Made by a program: the position numbers and the translations under genes. Source: Clostridium sp. DL-VIII (GTDB lineage: Bacteria; Bacillota; Clostridia; Clostridiales; Clostridiaceae). Taken from it: 64,000 nt of DNA. The notes below the pieces were generated by a model. The model saw nothing but the letters and a program-made list of their open reading frames with translations, ran no database searches and had not been told where the DNA came from. The stretch spans positions 3,793,779 through 3,857,778 of the forward strand of contig NZ_CM001240.1 of NCBI RefSeq assembly GCF_000230835.1, read 5' to 3'. Shown one piece after another: positions 56,203-64,000 of this stretch. Numbering within the stretch: the stretch's first letter is position 1; each line of letters starts with the position of its first letter.

Positions 56203-56826
56203 ATGATTTTCATATCATCACTTTTACTAGCTATATCTTCAAATCTAGAACCATTATCAGCTTCTTTATCTTATGGGATTAAAAAAATTAATTTACCAAA
56301 ATCAACTATAATTTTACTTTCAATTTTAACTTCAATTTCTGCATTTATCTCTATGCACATTGGTAAATTATTTCTACCTTTCTTCGGTCCTCAATTAGCT
56401 GATATATTTGGTGCCGTTTTATTATGCTTTATTGGAGTTTCATTTATAATTGAATATATAAGAATAGAAAAAAAACGTATTGGATATGATACCTCCTATT
56501 TTTACGAAAATCCATTTGGATACAGAAATATATTGGATAATCCTATAGTTGTCGATGCAGATAAATCAAATCATATAGATATAAAGGAATGTCTTAATCT
56601 CTGCTTGGCCTTTTCATTAAATAATGCATTAGCATTTTTTGCTGGAGGTTTGACAGGTGTAAACATTAATTTAAGTTTACTCTTTTATTTCCTAATTTCT
56701 ATTATTTCAATATGCCTAGGCTCATATTGCTTTAGATGGCTTTCTTTTAGATTGCTCCGAAAATATTCTCATCTAATTTCTGGAGTAATCTTAATACTTC
56801 TAGGAATACTCGAATCACTTATATAG
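56203..56826 (+). CDS. ytaF: Sporulation membrane protein YtaF
   Basis: 207 residues with six hydrophobic segments. The MntP-like repeats read LLLAISSNLEPLSASLSYGIKKINLP and LAFSLNNALAFFAGGLTGVN. A hydrophilic loop (about 85-135) lies between the halves. YtaF is a clostridial and bacillar sporulation-associated membrane protein of unknown substrate. ATG follows CAGGAG. Confidence 0.82.
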   Translation: MIFISSLLLAISSNLEPLSASLSYGIKKINLPKSTIILLSILTSISAFISMHIGKLFLPFFGPQLADIFGAVLLCFIGVSFIIEYIRIEKKRIGYDTSYFYENPFGYRNILDNPIVVDADKSNHIDIKECLNLCLAFSLNNALAFFAGGLTGVNINLSLLFYFLISIISICLGSYCFRWLSFRLLRKYSHLISGVILILLGILESLI

Positions 56827-56849
56827 CTATTTACTATATATCATATAGT

Positions 56850-56886
56850 AAAAAACACTTTCTTCTACTAAAAGAAAGTGTTTTTT
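56850..56886. terminator. Bidirectional terminator between ytaF and the macB-like operon
   Basis: AAAAAACACTTTCTT (56850-56864) pairs with AAGAAAGTGTTTTTT (56872-56886). It serves the convergent ends of ytaF and the permease gene. Confidence 0.85.
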
Positions 56887-56899
56887 TATTTACTAAATT

Positions 56900-58423
56900 T
56901 TATTCATATCTAAGTGCTTCTATCGGATCAAGTTCTGCTGCCTTTTTGGCTGGATAATATCCAAAGAATACACCAATAAACATCGAAAATGAAAAACTTA
57001 TTAAAATTACTACTGGTGATACCGTTGCTGCATATCCCATAGCTCTTGAGCCAAATGCACCTGCAGTTAATCCTAGAATTATTCCTAAAATACCGCCTAT
57101 GGAGCATATAATAATTGATTCAACAATAAATTGCATTTTTATGTGACTGCTCTTAGCTCCAAGTGCTTTTCTTGTTCCTATTTCTCTTGTTCTCTCAGTA
57201 ACAGATACTAACATTATATTCATTACACCAATTCCACCAACTACAAGTGATATTCCTGCAATTGCAGAAATAGCTAGTGCGACTGTTGTCATCATTGATG
57301 TCATTGATTCAAGCATGCTTTCCATATTACTTGCTGAGGCTTCAAATTTACTGTTTCTTGCATAAAGCTGAGATAAATAACCCGATAATTCATTGGTAAA
57401 AGCTTGAACATCTACATTATCTTTAGCTTTAATTGTAAACATCTGATAATTTTTATTACTTGCTGTTTTCTTGACAACAGATACTGGTATGTATATCTCT
57501 GTTGTTAAATTATCATCAGAGGTAGTTCTACTTCCACCTGAAGCCTGATACTTATAGACCCCAATTACAGTGTATGTGTAAATAGCATTTGAAGTATACA
57601 CTTTAATCTTTTGATCTATTGCAGCTACATCACTACCAAATATTTTCTCTGCTAATTTATCAGAAACTACTGCAACACTTTTAGCTCCATCAATATCATT
57701 TTGTAAAAGATATCTTCCTTCTGATATTTCTAAATTTTTAACCCCCTGATATCCAACATTTGTGCCAACAGTGTTAATATTGGAATATGTTGTCTCGTTT
57801 TTAACTTTTCCTGAACTTCCATTTTCAGATACACTTACAGCACTTATCTTATCGCTAAAATTTTCTTCCAACTCATTTATCTGTTCCAGTGTCATTAAAT
57901 CTGTGTCCTTAGTTGTACTGCTTGCTCTTCCTTGTCTTCCACCTGAAGCAGAAGCTCCACCTCTAGGTGCTCCACCTGCACCACCTGCGCCGCCAATTGT
58001 TCTGCCTGCACCACCAATTGCTCTACCAGCTCCTGCAGCTCCTGCAGCAGCACCAGGCGCTCCACCCGAACCTCTTCCTGCACTAGGTGTCCCGCCGCCA
58101 GTTGTTCCACCTGGACCTCTACTCCCTCCAGGTGCTCCTCCACCATTTTGTGAGCCACCAGCTGAACCTCTTTGATTTCCATTACCTCCATAAGCTGGAG
58201 TTACTATGCTTGTCGAACTTCTTTCCTGAACATTAACTGTAATATTTTTTGCCCCCATTGAGGACATTGAACTTGTTAAAGAAGATGTCATTGCATTTCC
58301 TACAGAAACAACACCTATTACAGATGCTATTCCTATTATTATCCCGAGCATTGTAAGTAATGCTCTCATTTTATTAGACTTTAAGCCTGCTATTGCAAGC
58401 ATTATATTTTCTTTTATAAACAT
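56900..58423 (-). CDS. MacB/FtsX-type ABC permease with glycine-rich extracytoplasmic insert
   Basis: 507 residues. N-terminal helix (about 18-40, RALLTMLGIIIGIASVIGVV), large extracytoplasmic MacB_PCD domain, then three C-terminal helices (SLVVGGIGVMNIMLVSVTERTREIGTRKALGA is the FtsX signature). Residues 79-169 are an unusual Gly/Ala/Pro/Ser-rich stretch (AYGG to ASST, e.g. APGGSRGPGGTTGGG, GAPGAAAGAAGAGRAIGG) within the PCD. Its GC content is far above the gene average. The start overlaps the ATPase stop by 10 bases. Together with the adaptor it would extrude peptides or antibiotics. The low-complexity part may interact with wall or adaptor. Confidence 0.85.
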   Translation of the reverse strand: MFIKENIMLAIAGLKSNKMRALLTMLGIIIGIASVIGVVSVGNAMTSSLTSSMSSMGAKNITVNVQERSSTSIVTPAYGGNGNQRGSAGGSQNGGGAPGGSRGPGGTTGGGTPSAGRGSGGAPGAAAGAAGAGRAIGGAGRTIGGAGGAGGAPRGGASASGGRQGRASSTTKDTDLMTLEQINELEENFSDKISAVSVSENGSSGKVKNETTYSNINTVGTNVGYQGVKNLEISEGRYLLQNDIDGAKSVAVVSDKLAEKIFGSDVAAIDQKIKVYTSNAIYTYTVIGVYKYQASGGSRTTSDDNLTTEIYIPVSVVKKTASNKNYQMFTIKAKDNVDVQAFTNELSGYLSQLYARNSKFEASASNMESMLESMTSMMTTVALAISAIAGISLVVGGIGVMNIMLVSVTERTREIGTRKALGAKSSHIKMQFIVESIIICSIGGILGIILGLTAGAFGSRAMGYAATVSPVVILISFSFSMFIGVFFGYYPAKKAAELDPIEALRYE

Positions 58424-59160
58424 AATTCTTCCTCTTCTCGGAATCTTCTATAATACTTTTCGTTTTCTTTAACAGATATTATATTACCATCCTTTAAAGT
58501 TATTATTCTTTGAGTTTCTTCGGCAAGTTCACTATTATGTGTTATAAATACTATGGTTTTTCCTTCTTGTTCATGAACTTTGTGGAATAAGTCCATAACT
58601 AGTCGTCCTGTTGCTGAATCAAGAGCACCTGTTGGTTCATCAGCAAGTATTATACTTGGATTATTAGCTAAAGCTCTTGCTATTGCAACTCTTTGCTTTT
58701 GTCCTCCTGATAATTCATTAGGCTGATGAGACATTCTATCCTTCATTCCAACAAGATCTAAAAGTTCCTCTGCTCGCAATTTTCTATCTTTTCTATTCAT
58801 CCCATAATAAAGCATTGGTAATTCAACATTTTTTAAAGCTGAGCTTCTTGGAATTAAGTTGTAAGTTTGAAATACAAATCCAATTTGTTTGTTTCTAACT
58901 TCCGACAATCCATTATCAGATATCTCACTAATATTGGTACCATCTAACACATATTCTCCAGATGTTGCTCTGTCTAGAGCACCTATAATATTCATTAATG
59001 TACTTTTCCCAGACCCAGACGAACCAACTATTGATACAAATTCTCCCTCTCTTACACTAATATCAATGCCTTTTAAAATATTTAGTTGATTTGGAGTTCC
59101 TATATAAAAACTTTTCGTAATATTTTTCATTTCTATTATATCTTTACTCAAGAAACTCAC
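58414..59160 (-). CDS. MacB/LolD-type ABC ATPase
   Basis: 248 residues. Walker A GSSGSGKST, signature LSGGQKQR, Walker B ILADEPTGALD and H-loop THNSELAEE. The subfamily mark is the NVELPMLYYGMNRKDRKLRAEELL segment typical of MacB/LolD/BceA-like proteins. It powers the FtsX-type permease downstream. The overlap of 10 bases with that gene indicates translational coupling. Confidence 0.93.
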   Translation of the reverse strand: MSFLSKDIIEMKNITKSFYIGTPNQLNILKGIDISVREGEFVSIVGSSGSGKSTLMNIIGALDRATSGEYVLDGTNISEISDNGLSEVRNKQIGFVFQTYNLIPRSSALKNVELPMLYYGMNRKDRKLRAEELLDLVGMKDRMSHQPNELSGGQKQRVAIARALANNPSIILADEPTGALDSATGRLVMDLFHKVHEQEGKTIVFITHNSELAEETQRIITLKDGNIISVKENEKYYRRFREEEELCL

Positions 59161-59163
59161 CTC

Positions 59164-60621
59164 CTACTTTGTTCTTCTAGCATTAATTTCAACTGTGTCC
59201 CCAACTTTATAATTTGCAGGATCACTAAGTATTAGTATGCCATCAGAAAGATCTACACCATCGATTTCAACATTTGCATCTGACTCTATTCCTTTCGTTA
59301 CAGGAATATCTTTTACAATATATTTATCACCTTGTTTTTCTGCTGCATAAACTTCACTTTGTCCATTATTATTAATTACTGCTCCATATGGTACTGCATA
59401 AACATCATCTTTTTCATCTGTAATAATATTTACTACTGAATTCATACCAACTTTAATCAAATCATTTTTTCCTGTTATTTGAATTTTTACTGTAAATGAT
59501 ACATCACTACTTGTAGCATTACTAGTTGAATTACTGCTGCTGCTACTGCTACCGCTACTCTTATTACTGCTGTTACCACTACTTGTACTGCTTGTACTAG
59601 CAGCACTAGAAACCGGCTCCGCACTTACTACTTGGCCTTCAATAATATCATTTCCTGATGCATCTGTCGTTACTTCTACCTTTTGTCCAACTTTTATCTT
59701 AGCTATATCAGTCTCATCAACACTCGCATTTATAATTAAGTTACCTAAATCTTGAATTACAAATAAAGCTCCAGATGCTTCCACTCCAACTACTGCGTTT
59801 ACATTAGTAACTGTGCCATCTACTGTAGCTACTACCTGAGCATCTTTTAATTTTTTCTGTTTATCTTCGAAGGCAAGCTCATCACTTTTATTATCAACGG
59901 CTGCCTGAGCATTATCTACAGCACTCTTAGCTTCAGCTAAATTTTGGTCTGCTGAAACTTTTGCAGCTTCCAATGCAACAGTTGCCTTATCATAGCTTCC
60001 TTGTGCATTATTATAATTAGTTTCTGCTGTATTTAAATCTTCTTTTGAAATTTCTCCCTTATCATACATTACCTTATCGTATTCATAAGTCCTTTGCTTA
60101 CTTTCCATATCACTCTTTGCACTATCAACTGATTTCTCTGCATTTATTATATCTGTCTGTAAGTTATTATCTTTAAGATATTGTAAGTTATCATATTTCT
60201 GCTTTGCACTTTGCAGTGATAATGCATTTTTTTGTTGATTAGCTGTAAGGGTTTGCTGGGCTTCAGCAATTTGCTCCTCTAATTCTGATGTATCTATTGT
60301 TGCAAGAACATCTCCTTTTTTCACTACATCTCCAACAGAAACATTTACGCTTGCAACATTATACTCTAAATTTGAATATATATTTGTTGAATCCCCACTT
60401 TTTATAGCACCTGAAGAACTTATTGTAGTTTGAACATTTGTTTTCTTAAGAACGGTATATTTTACAGTATTTTGAGTTGCCTTAGATTTAGCAAACTTCA
60501 CCTTATAAACTGTGAAGCCTAGAATTATAACTAACAGTATACTAACTATACCTATAATCTTTTTTTTCGTTAGAAATTTATTCTTATTAAATGATTCTTT
60601 TATTTTTGATAATATCTTCAC
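59164..60621 (-). CDS. MacA/HlyD-type membrane fusion (adaptor) protein
   Basis: 485 residues. One N-terminal membrane helix (about 22-42) anchors a biotinyl-lipoyl half motif (VSVGDVVKKGDVLATIDTSELEEQIAE), a long coiled coil (about 112-262), the second half motif (VATVDGTVTNVNAVVGVEAS) and a beta barrel. Residues 338-373 are a Ser/Asn-rich linker (ASTSSTSSGNSSNKSSG) inserted in the barrel region. In monoderms such proteins couple MacB-like ABC pumps with the cell wall side. It starts 2 bp after the TolC-like gene stop, so it is co-translated. Confidence 0.9.
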   Translation of the reverse strand: MKILSKIKESFNKNKFLTKKKIIGIVSILLVIILGFTVYKVKFAKSKATQNTVKYTVLKKTNVQTTISSSGAIKSGDSTNIYSNLEYNVASVNVSVGDVVKKGDVLATIDTSELEEQIAEAQQTLTANQQKNALSLQSAKQKYDNLQYLKDNNLQTDIINAEKSVDSAKSDMESKQRTYEYDKVMYDKGEISKEDLNTAETNYNNAQGSYDKATVALEAAKVSADQNLAEAKSAVDNAQAAVDNKSDELAFEDKQKKLKDAQVVATVDGTVTNVNAVVGVEASGALFVIQDLGNLIINASVDETDIAKIKVGQKVEVTTDASGNDIIEGQVVSAEPVSSAASTSSTSSGNSSNKSSGSSSSSSNSTSNATSSDVSFTVKIQITGKNDLIKVGMNSVVNIITDEKDDVYAVPYGAVINNNGQSEVYAAEKQGDKYIVKDIPVTKGIESDANVEIDGVDLSDGILILSDPANYKVGDTVEINARRTK

Positions 60622-60622
60622 T

Positions 60623-61897
60623 TTAGTATCCTTCTTTCATTTGAATATACTTTAAATAAGCTAAGTAGCAGGCATTTCTGTCTTTTACGAATGCAGCCTT
60701 ATCAGTATCAAATGTTAATTTAGCATTATCTAAATCATTCTTAGCTAAAAAACCATAATCATTTTGTACCTGTTTAGTTTCATATTCTGTTTGCTCTTCA
60801 TTTAATTTATCATAGGTATTTTTTATAGTATTGTAAGCATTCATAAGTGTATCATATTGACCTTTAAAATTAGTTTGTGCGGTATTCTTTGTTTGAGTTA
60901 AGTTAATATTATAATTATCCATATTGTAATCATATATAGTATCATTGTGATCACTTGCATCATCATCCTCTTCATCATTAAGATCATAATCATCCGATAT
61001 ATCATTCTTATATTCTGTTTCATTTATAGTATCTTGTGCTTCTTGTATATCTATATTATTATCTAACATTGATTGCAAATCTTTTTCATAGTTAATATTG
61101 GCTATGTTTTGAAAATCTTCAGTAACATCCACTTCAAATATTACATCTTCTTCATTAACTCCTAATTCATTGCAGAGTTTTGTTTTAGCTAAAGCTTCTG
61201 CATTTGTATAGTCAGATAATTTATTACTTGATGCAGTATTATTTAAAGTTGATGCTACATAATCTTTTTTAGCTGTAAAGCCGCTATCATAAGATACTTT
61301 TGCTATATCATTATCTCTTTCGTCAGCTTTTACCTGATCTTCCTGTAACTCCTTATTAGATAAAGTAACTAAATAATTTAAATAATCACTTTTTGCTGTA
61401 TATACTGCTCCTTCAACATTAGCATTATAATCTTTTTTTGCTTTCCTATAATCATTTTGAGCACTAATTAAACTATTTAAGTTACTTTTAGCATCATTAT
61501 ATTCTTTTTGCAAATTAGTCAAATCAGATGCATTAGTTTGCTTACCATTTTCATCATACTCTGGTGCAAAATTGTCAATTCCAGCCTTTGCATCACTTAC
61601 TTTCTCTTTTAAATCTGAAATCGAACCATATTCATCTGAATAATAATCATAATTTTCTTTAGCTATAGCTAAGTTATTATCGTATTTTTTTAAATCTAAG
61701 CTATTTTCAATCATAATATCTCTAATGTTATCTAATTTCACTTTAATTTTTCCATCTGTATTATCTGTCACTTTGGTAATGCTAGCATTAGTTTTATTAT
61801 CTGTAGTTGCAGCATGAGCATAACTTGTATTAAGCAGAGTTACATTAGATGATGAAATCAAAGTCATTATTAAAAATCCTATTAGTTTCTTTTTCAA
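60623..61897 (-). CDS. Secreted TolC-like coiled-coil protein
   Basis: 424 residues. The start is TTG at 61897, with AAGGAGGA 7 bases before; no ATG is better placed. A signal peptide (1-31, ending AHAATT) precedes several long amphipathic helices (SISDLKEKVSDAKAGIDNF, NLQKEYNDAKSNLNSLISAQ, TLMNAYNTIKNTYDKLNEEQTEYETK), with two-fold repeat spacing as in TolC/OEP. An acidic linker (DYDLNDEEDDDASDHND) interrupts the last third. As a monoderm, the organism has no outer membrane, so it would act as a wall-associated coiled coil beside the MacA-like protein. Family assignment is moderate. Confidence 0.72.
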   Translation of the reverse strand: MKKKLIGFLIMTLISSSNVTLLNTSYAHAATTDNKTNASITKVTDNTDGKIKVKLDNIRDIMIENSLDLKKYDNNLAIAKENYDYYSDEYGSISDLKEKVSDAKAGIDNFAPEYDENGKQTNASDLTNLQKEYNDAKSNLNSLISAQNDYRKAKKDYNANVEGAVYTAKSDYLNYLVTLSNKELQEDQVKADERDNDIAKVSYDSGFTAKKDYVASTLNNTASSNKLSDYTNAEALAKTKLCNELGVNEEDVIFEVDVTEDFQNIANINYEKDLQSMLDNNIDIQEAQDTINETEYKNDISDDYDLNDEEDDDASDHNDTIYDYNMDNYNINLTQTKNTAQTNFKGQYDTLMNAYNTIKNTYDKLNEEQTEYETKQVQNDYGFLAKNDLDNAKLTFDTDKAAFVKDRNACYLAYLKYIQMKEGY

Positions 61898-62281
61898 TTG
61901 CGAATCCTCCTTAAATTTGTAACATAAATGTTTCTATAATCTTGTTTTAAATAAAAGAATAATAAAGATAATACTATTAATTTCTTAAAATAGATGTTTC
62001 TAGTATAGTAAATATTTCTAACTTCATTCTAAAACAAATATAAACAATTTCTAAACGAATGTTAAATTTATGTTAAATTTATTTTTCGCACAGATTCCAA
62101 AAACACAAATTAAAGTTATGTGCCCTTATCAAAATCATATGCTTACTTTTAAAAAATAAAAAGAATATTTTTGCAACAGTTTATCCAAAACACAATTTAC
62201 AAAAACATTCTATAATTTATTAATAAATTCACGCTATATTCAATTTCATCTACTTCTTCACCATAACGAGCAATTCAATAA
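61898..62281. other. Promoter region of the efflux operon with 11-bp direct repeats
   Basis: 384 bp between the response regulator end and the TolC-like start. It holds TGTTAAATTTA at 62060-62070 and again at 62071-62081 (perfect, 11-bp spacing), and a TATACT box (plus 62002-62007) with a poor -35. The direct repeats lie about 55-75 bp upstream of the -10, the place where OmpR-family activators bind. Confidence 0.55.
62060..62081 (-). promoter_or_regulatory. Candidate response-regulator binding site
   Basis: Perfect tandem 11-bp repeat TGTTAAATTTA TGTTAAATTTA. The 11-bp period is what dimeric OmpR/PhoB-type regulators need. Likely bound by the adjacent regulator at 62282-62980. Confidence 0.55.
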
Positions 62282-62980
62282 TCACATATTAAATCTATAT
62301 CCTGCTCCCCATACGGTTTCTATGTATTCAGGATTGCTGCTATCTAATTCAATCTTTTCTCTTATTCGGTTTATGTGTACAGTAACAGTGGAACTATCAC
62401 CTAGGGATTCTTCTCCCCAAATTCTATCTAGTAATGTATCTTTTGAAAATACAATATTAGGATTCGATGCTAGAAACATTAATAATTCGAATTCCTTATT
62501 AGCTAATTTAACTTCTTCTTCTCCAACATAAACTCTTCTTGCTTTTAATAATATTTTAATTCTTCCGATTACTATTGAACTTTTCTCATTTTTAACACTT
62601 TTCTCCATGGTTGTGAGTCTTTCATATCGTGATATATGTGCATTTACTCTTGCCACAAGTTCACTTGGGCTAAATGGTTTTACAATATAATCATCTGCTC
62701 CAATTCCCAATCCTTGTATTTTATAAATATCCTCTTTTTTTGCAGTTACCATTAGGATAGGTATCTCTTTCACTTCCCGTACTTCTTGACAAATTCTAAA
62801 CCCATCTTTGCCTGGCAACATAACATCTAATAAAATTAAATCAAACTCCTCACTTAACGCAAGCTCAAGACCTTTATATCCATTTTGAGCTATTTCAGTT
62901 TCAAATCCACTTATCTCAAGATAATCTCTTTCTAATTCAGCAATGCTTTCATCATCTTCTATAATTAATATTTTTTTCAC
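62282..62980 (-). CDS. OmpR/PhoB-family response regulator
   Basis: 232 residues. Receiver domain with phosphoacceptor Asp52 (LLDVMLPGKDGF), acidic pair Glu8/Asp9 in IIEDDES and Lys in VKPFSPSELVARV. C-terminal winged helix (EVKLANKEFELLMFLASNPNI, STVTVHINRIREKIE, ETVWGAGYRF). It is transcribed after the sensor kinase gene and before the efflux operon; control of that operon is inferred from the 11-bp repeats. Confidence 0.93.
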   Translation of the reverse strand: MKKILIIEDDESIAELERDYLEISGFETEIAQNGYKGLELALSEEFDLILLDVMLPGKDGFRICQEVREVKEIPILMVTAKKEDIYKIQGLGIGADDYIVKPFSPSELVARVNAHISRYERLTTMEKSVKNEKSSIVIGRIKILLKARRVYVGEEEVKLANKEFELLMFLASNPNIVFSKDTLLDRIWGEESLGDSSTVTVHINRIREKIELDSSNPEYIETVWGAGYRFNM

Positions 62981-63102
62981 TTATTCTCCTCCAAACCATA
63001 GAATCAATTTATAATATATATTTACTCATTATTATTTTTATAAACTGAAATTTCATTTATGTTAACTACATTTTTAAATACACTTAACTATTTAGATAAT
63101 TT

Positions 63103-64000
63103 CTAATTACGATTATTATAATTCTTAGGAAATGTTATTTTTATTGTAAGGCCATTCCTATTACAAGCTGTAATTTTCCCACCATGTGCTTCAATGATAT
63201 GTTTAGATATGGCTAGTCCAAGTCCACTTCCTTCATTAGGTTTTGTACGAGAGGCATCTCCCCTATAAAATCTCAAAAACAACTTTGAAAGATCTTCTTC
63301 TGGCACTCCTATTCCATTATCACTTATTTCTAATATAACTAAATTTTCTTTTTCATATAAATATATTTGAATTTTAACCTTTCTATTTTTATTATATTTT
63401 ACACTATTATTCAATATATTTAAAAGAACTCTGTTAATTTCTTGAGGATCAAGCTTTACCATAGTTGAATCATCACATGTGCTGTCAAAGAATATTTCTA
63501 CATCTAAGCCGAGAAATTCTTCCTTTGCACATTCGTAAAACTTCTTTATATGCCCATTAATACTCACTATGTTAAATTTAAACGGAAATTGTCCTGTATC
63601 TAATTTAGAAAATAAGAATAAGCTATCAACTAATCCATCCATATCACAGGCCTTCGTATAAATAGTATCTAAATATTTTTTTTGCTTTTCTGGTGTATTT
63701 GCTACTCCATCCCTAAGTCCTTCAACATAGCCTTTAATTGCAGTTAATGGAGTACGCAAATCATGTGATATTCCTACAACTAACTCTTTTCTATTTTCTT
63801 CATATTTTAGCTGCATATCTATAGAATCCTTTAAACGCATTCTCATTTCATCAAAATCGCCGCAGACTTGTTTAAACTCATCATCACTATCGTAATTCAT
63901 TTCAAAATCTAAATTTCCGTTTTTAATTTGTTCAGCTCCATAGCTTAAAAGCTCTAAAGGTATAATCAGCTTTTTATAAATTTTACTTGATAATATGATG
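63103..64000 (-). CDS. Sensor histidine kinase (5' end cut by window edge)
   Basis: The frame continues beyond 64000, so the sensor part and start are missing; about 299 codons are visible. The first part is the HAMP region (SKIYKKLIIPLELLSYGAEQ, IKNGNLDFEMNYDSDDEFKQ). The H box is VVGISHDLRTPLTAIKGYVEGL, the N box ILNNSVKYN, G boxes DNGIGVPEE and GSGLGLAISKHIIEAHGG. It autophosphorylates and passes phosphate to the regulator downstream. A methionine internal to the frame at 63900 is not the true start, because the frame is open and HAMP-like upstream of it. Confidence 0.9.
   Translation of the reverse strand, partial: IILSSKIYKKLIIPLELLSYGAEQIKNGNLDFEMNYDSDDEFKQVCGDFDEMRMRLKDSIDMQLKYEENRKELVVGISHDLRTPLTAIKGYVEGLRDGVANTPEKQKKYLDTIYTKACDMDGLVDSLFLFSKLDTGQFPFKFNIVSINGHIKKFYECAKEEFLGLDVEIFFDSTCDDSTMVKLDPQEINRVLLNILNNSVKYNKNRKVKIQIYLYEKENLVILEISDNGIGVPEEDLSKLFLRFYRGDASRTKPNEGSGLGLAISKHIIEAHGGKITACNRNGLTIKITFPKNYNNRN

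Noticed and set aside
57762..58191. Two further open frames opposite or out of frame with the glycine-rich part of the MacB permease gene
   Set aside because: They arise because the GC-rich low-complexity stretch lacks stop codons in several frames; they have no ribosome binding site and Pro/Ala or Val/Glu-Gln composition only.
1..64000. tRNA, rRNA, CRISPR arrays, prophage or insertion sequences
   Set aside because: No tRNA-like T-loop sequence, no regularly spaced direct repeats and no transposase or phage gene were seen in any part of the window.

Overview
The window looks like a stretch of low-GC chromosome from an anaerobic, spore-forming Clostridium (sensu stricto, perhaps near C. beijerinckii). 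The evidence is the very AT-rich sequence, the GGAGG-type ribosome binding sites, the sporulation-type protein YtaF, the SigI/RsgI pair, a hexuronate pathway, and gene families typical of solventogenic clostridia. The species is an inference. I found no rRNA, tRNA, CRISPR array, prophage or intact insertion sequence. Most genes are on the minus strand.

Layout. 1-6.9 kb is a hexuronate catabolism locus: part of a second uxaB-like gene, uxaC, a GPH-family transporter, a HIT protein, uxaB and a LacI-type regulator, with six copies of a TGTTAACGTGAACA-like operator at two promoters. 7-12.8 kb holds an NADPH:acceptor oxidoreductase of the GltD type, a histidine phosphatase, a fused homocysteine methyltransferase/methylene-THF reductase, and rsgI-sigI. 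12.8-13.5 kb is non-coding and contains a good candidate for a stand-alone small RNA. 13.5-21 kb carries a J-like/TPR protein, RecQ, methionine aminopeptidase and two DEAD-box helicases. 21-24.8 kb on the plus strand is a heterodimeric multidrug ABC exporter preceded by a 29-codon leader peptide and an attenuator. 25-29.2 kb has a lipoprotein and a four-gene COG0523 GTPase/permease operon. 29.4-38.5 kb holds a secreted LRR/cell-wall-binding amidase, an OpuC-type osmoprotectant transporter with a BusR-like regulator, an M42 peptidase, HisC and an ICMT-like methyltransferase.

38.9-46.6 kb is a glycosylation/surface cluster: a GT2-TPR protein, a hexapeptide acyltransferase and a 1021-residue three-module glycosyltransferase, divergent from two small structural proteins. 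46.8-52.5 kb is a SAM-riboswitch operon: aminotransferase, MetQ, MetN, MetI and an FAD-linked 2-hydroxyacid dehydrogenase. 52.5-56.8 kb is a mixture: a GNAT acetyltransferase, a DUF5050-like lipoprotein, a CD3324-like HTH protein, a TVP38/DedA protein and YtaF. 56.9-64 kb is a MacAB-type efflux operon with a TolC-like secreted protein, preceded by a sensor kinase and response regulator pair.

How the parts work together. Four regulatory units can be read from the DNA: LacI-type control of uronate use; ribosome-mediated attenuation of the ABC exporter; a BusR-type operator over the opuC promoter; and S-box control of methionine (or methionine-precursor) uptake. The least explained parts are the glycosylation/surface cluster, the small RNA at 13.4 kb and the glycine-rich insert in the MacB-like permease. 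Coding starts were moved to the codon best placed after a ribosome binding site; several longer reading frames begin at a TTG or GTG inside or before the Shine-Dalgarno sequence.
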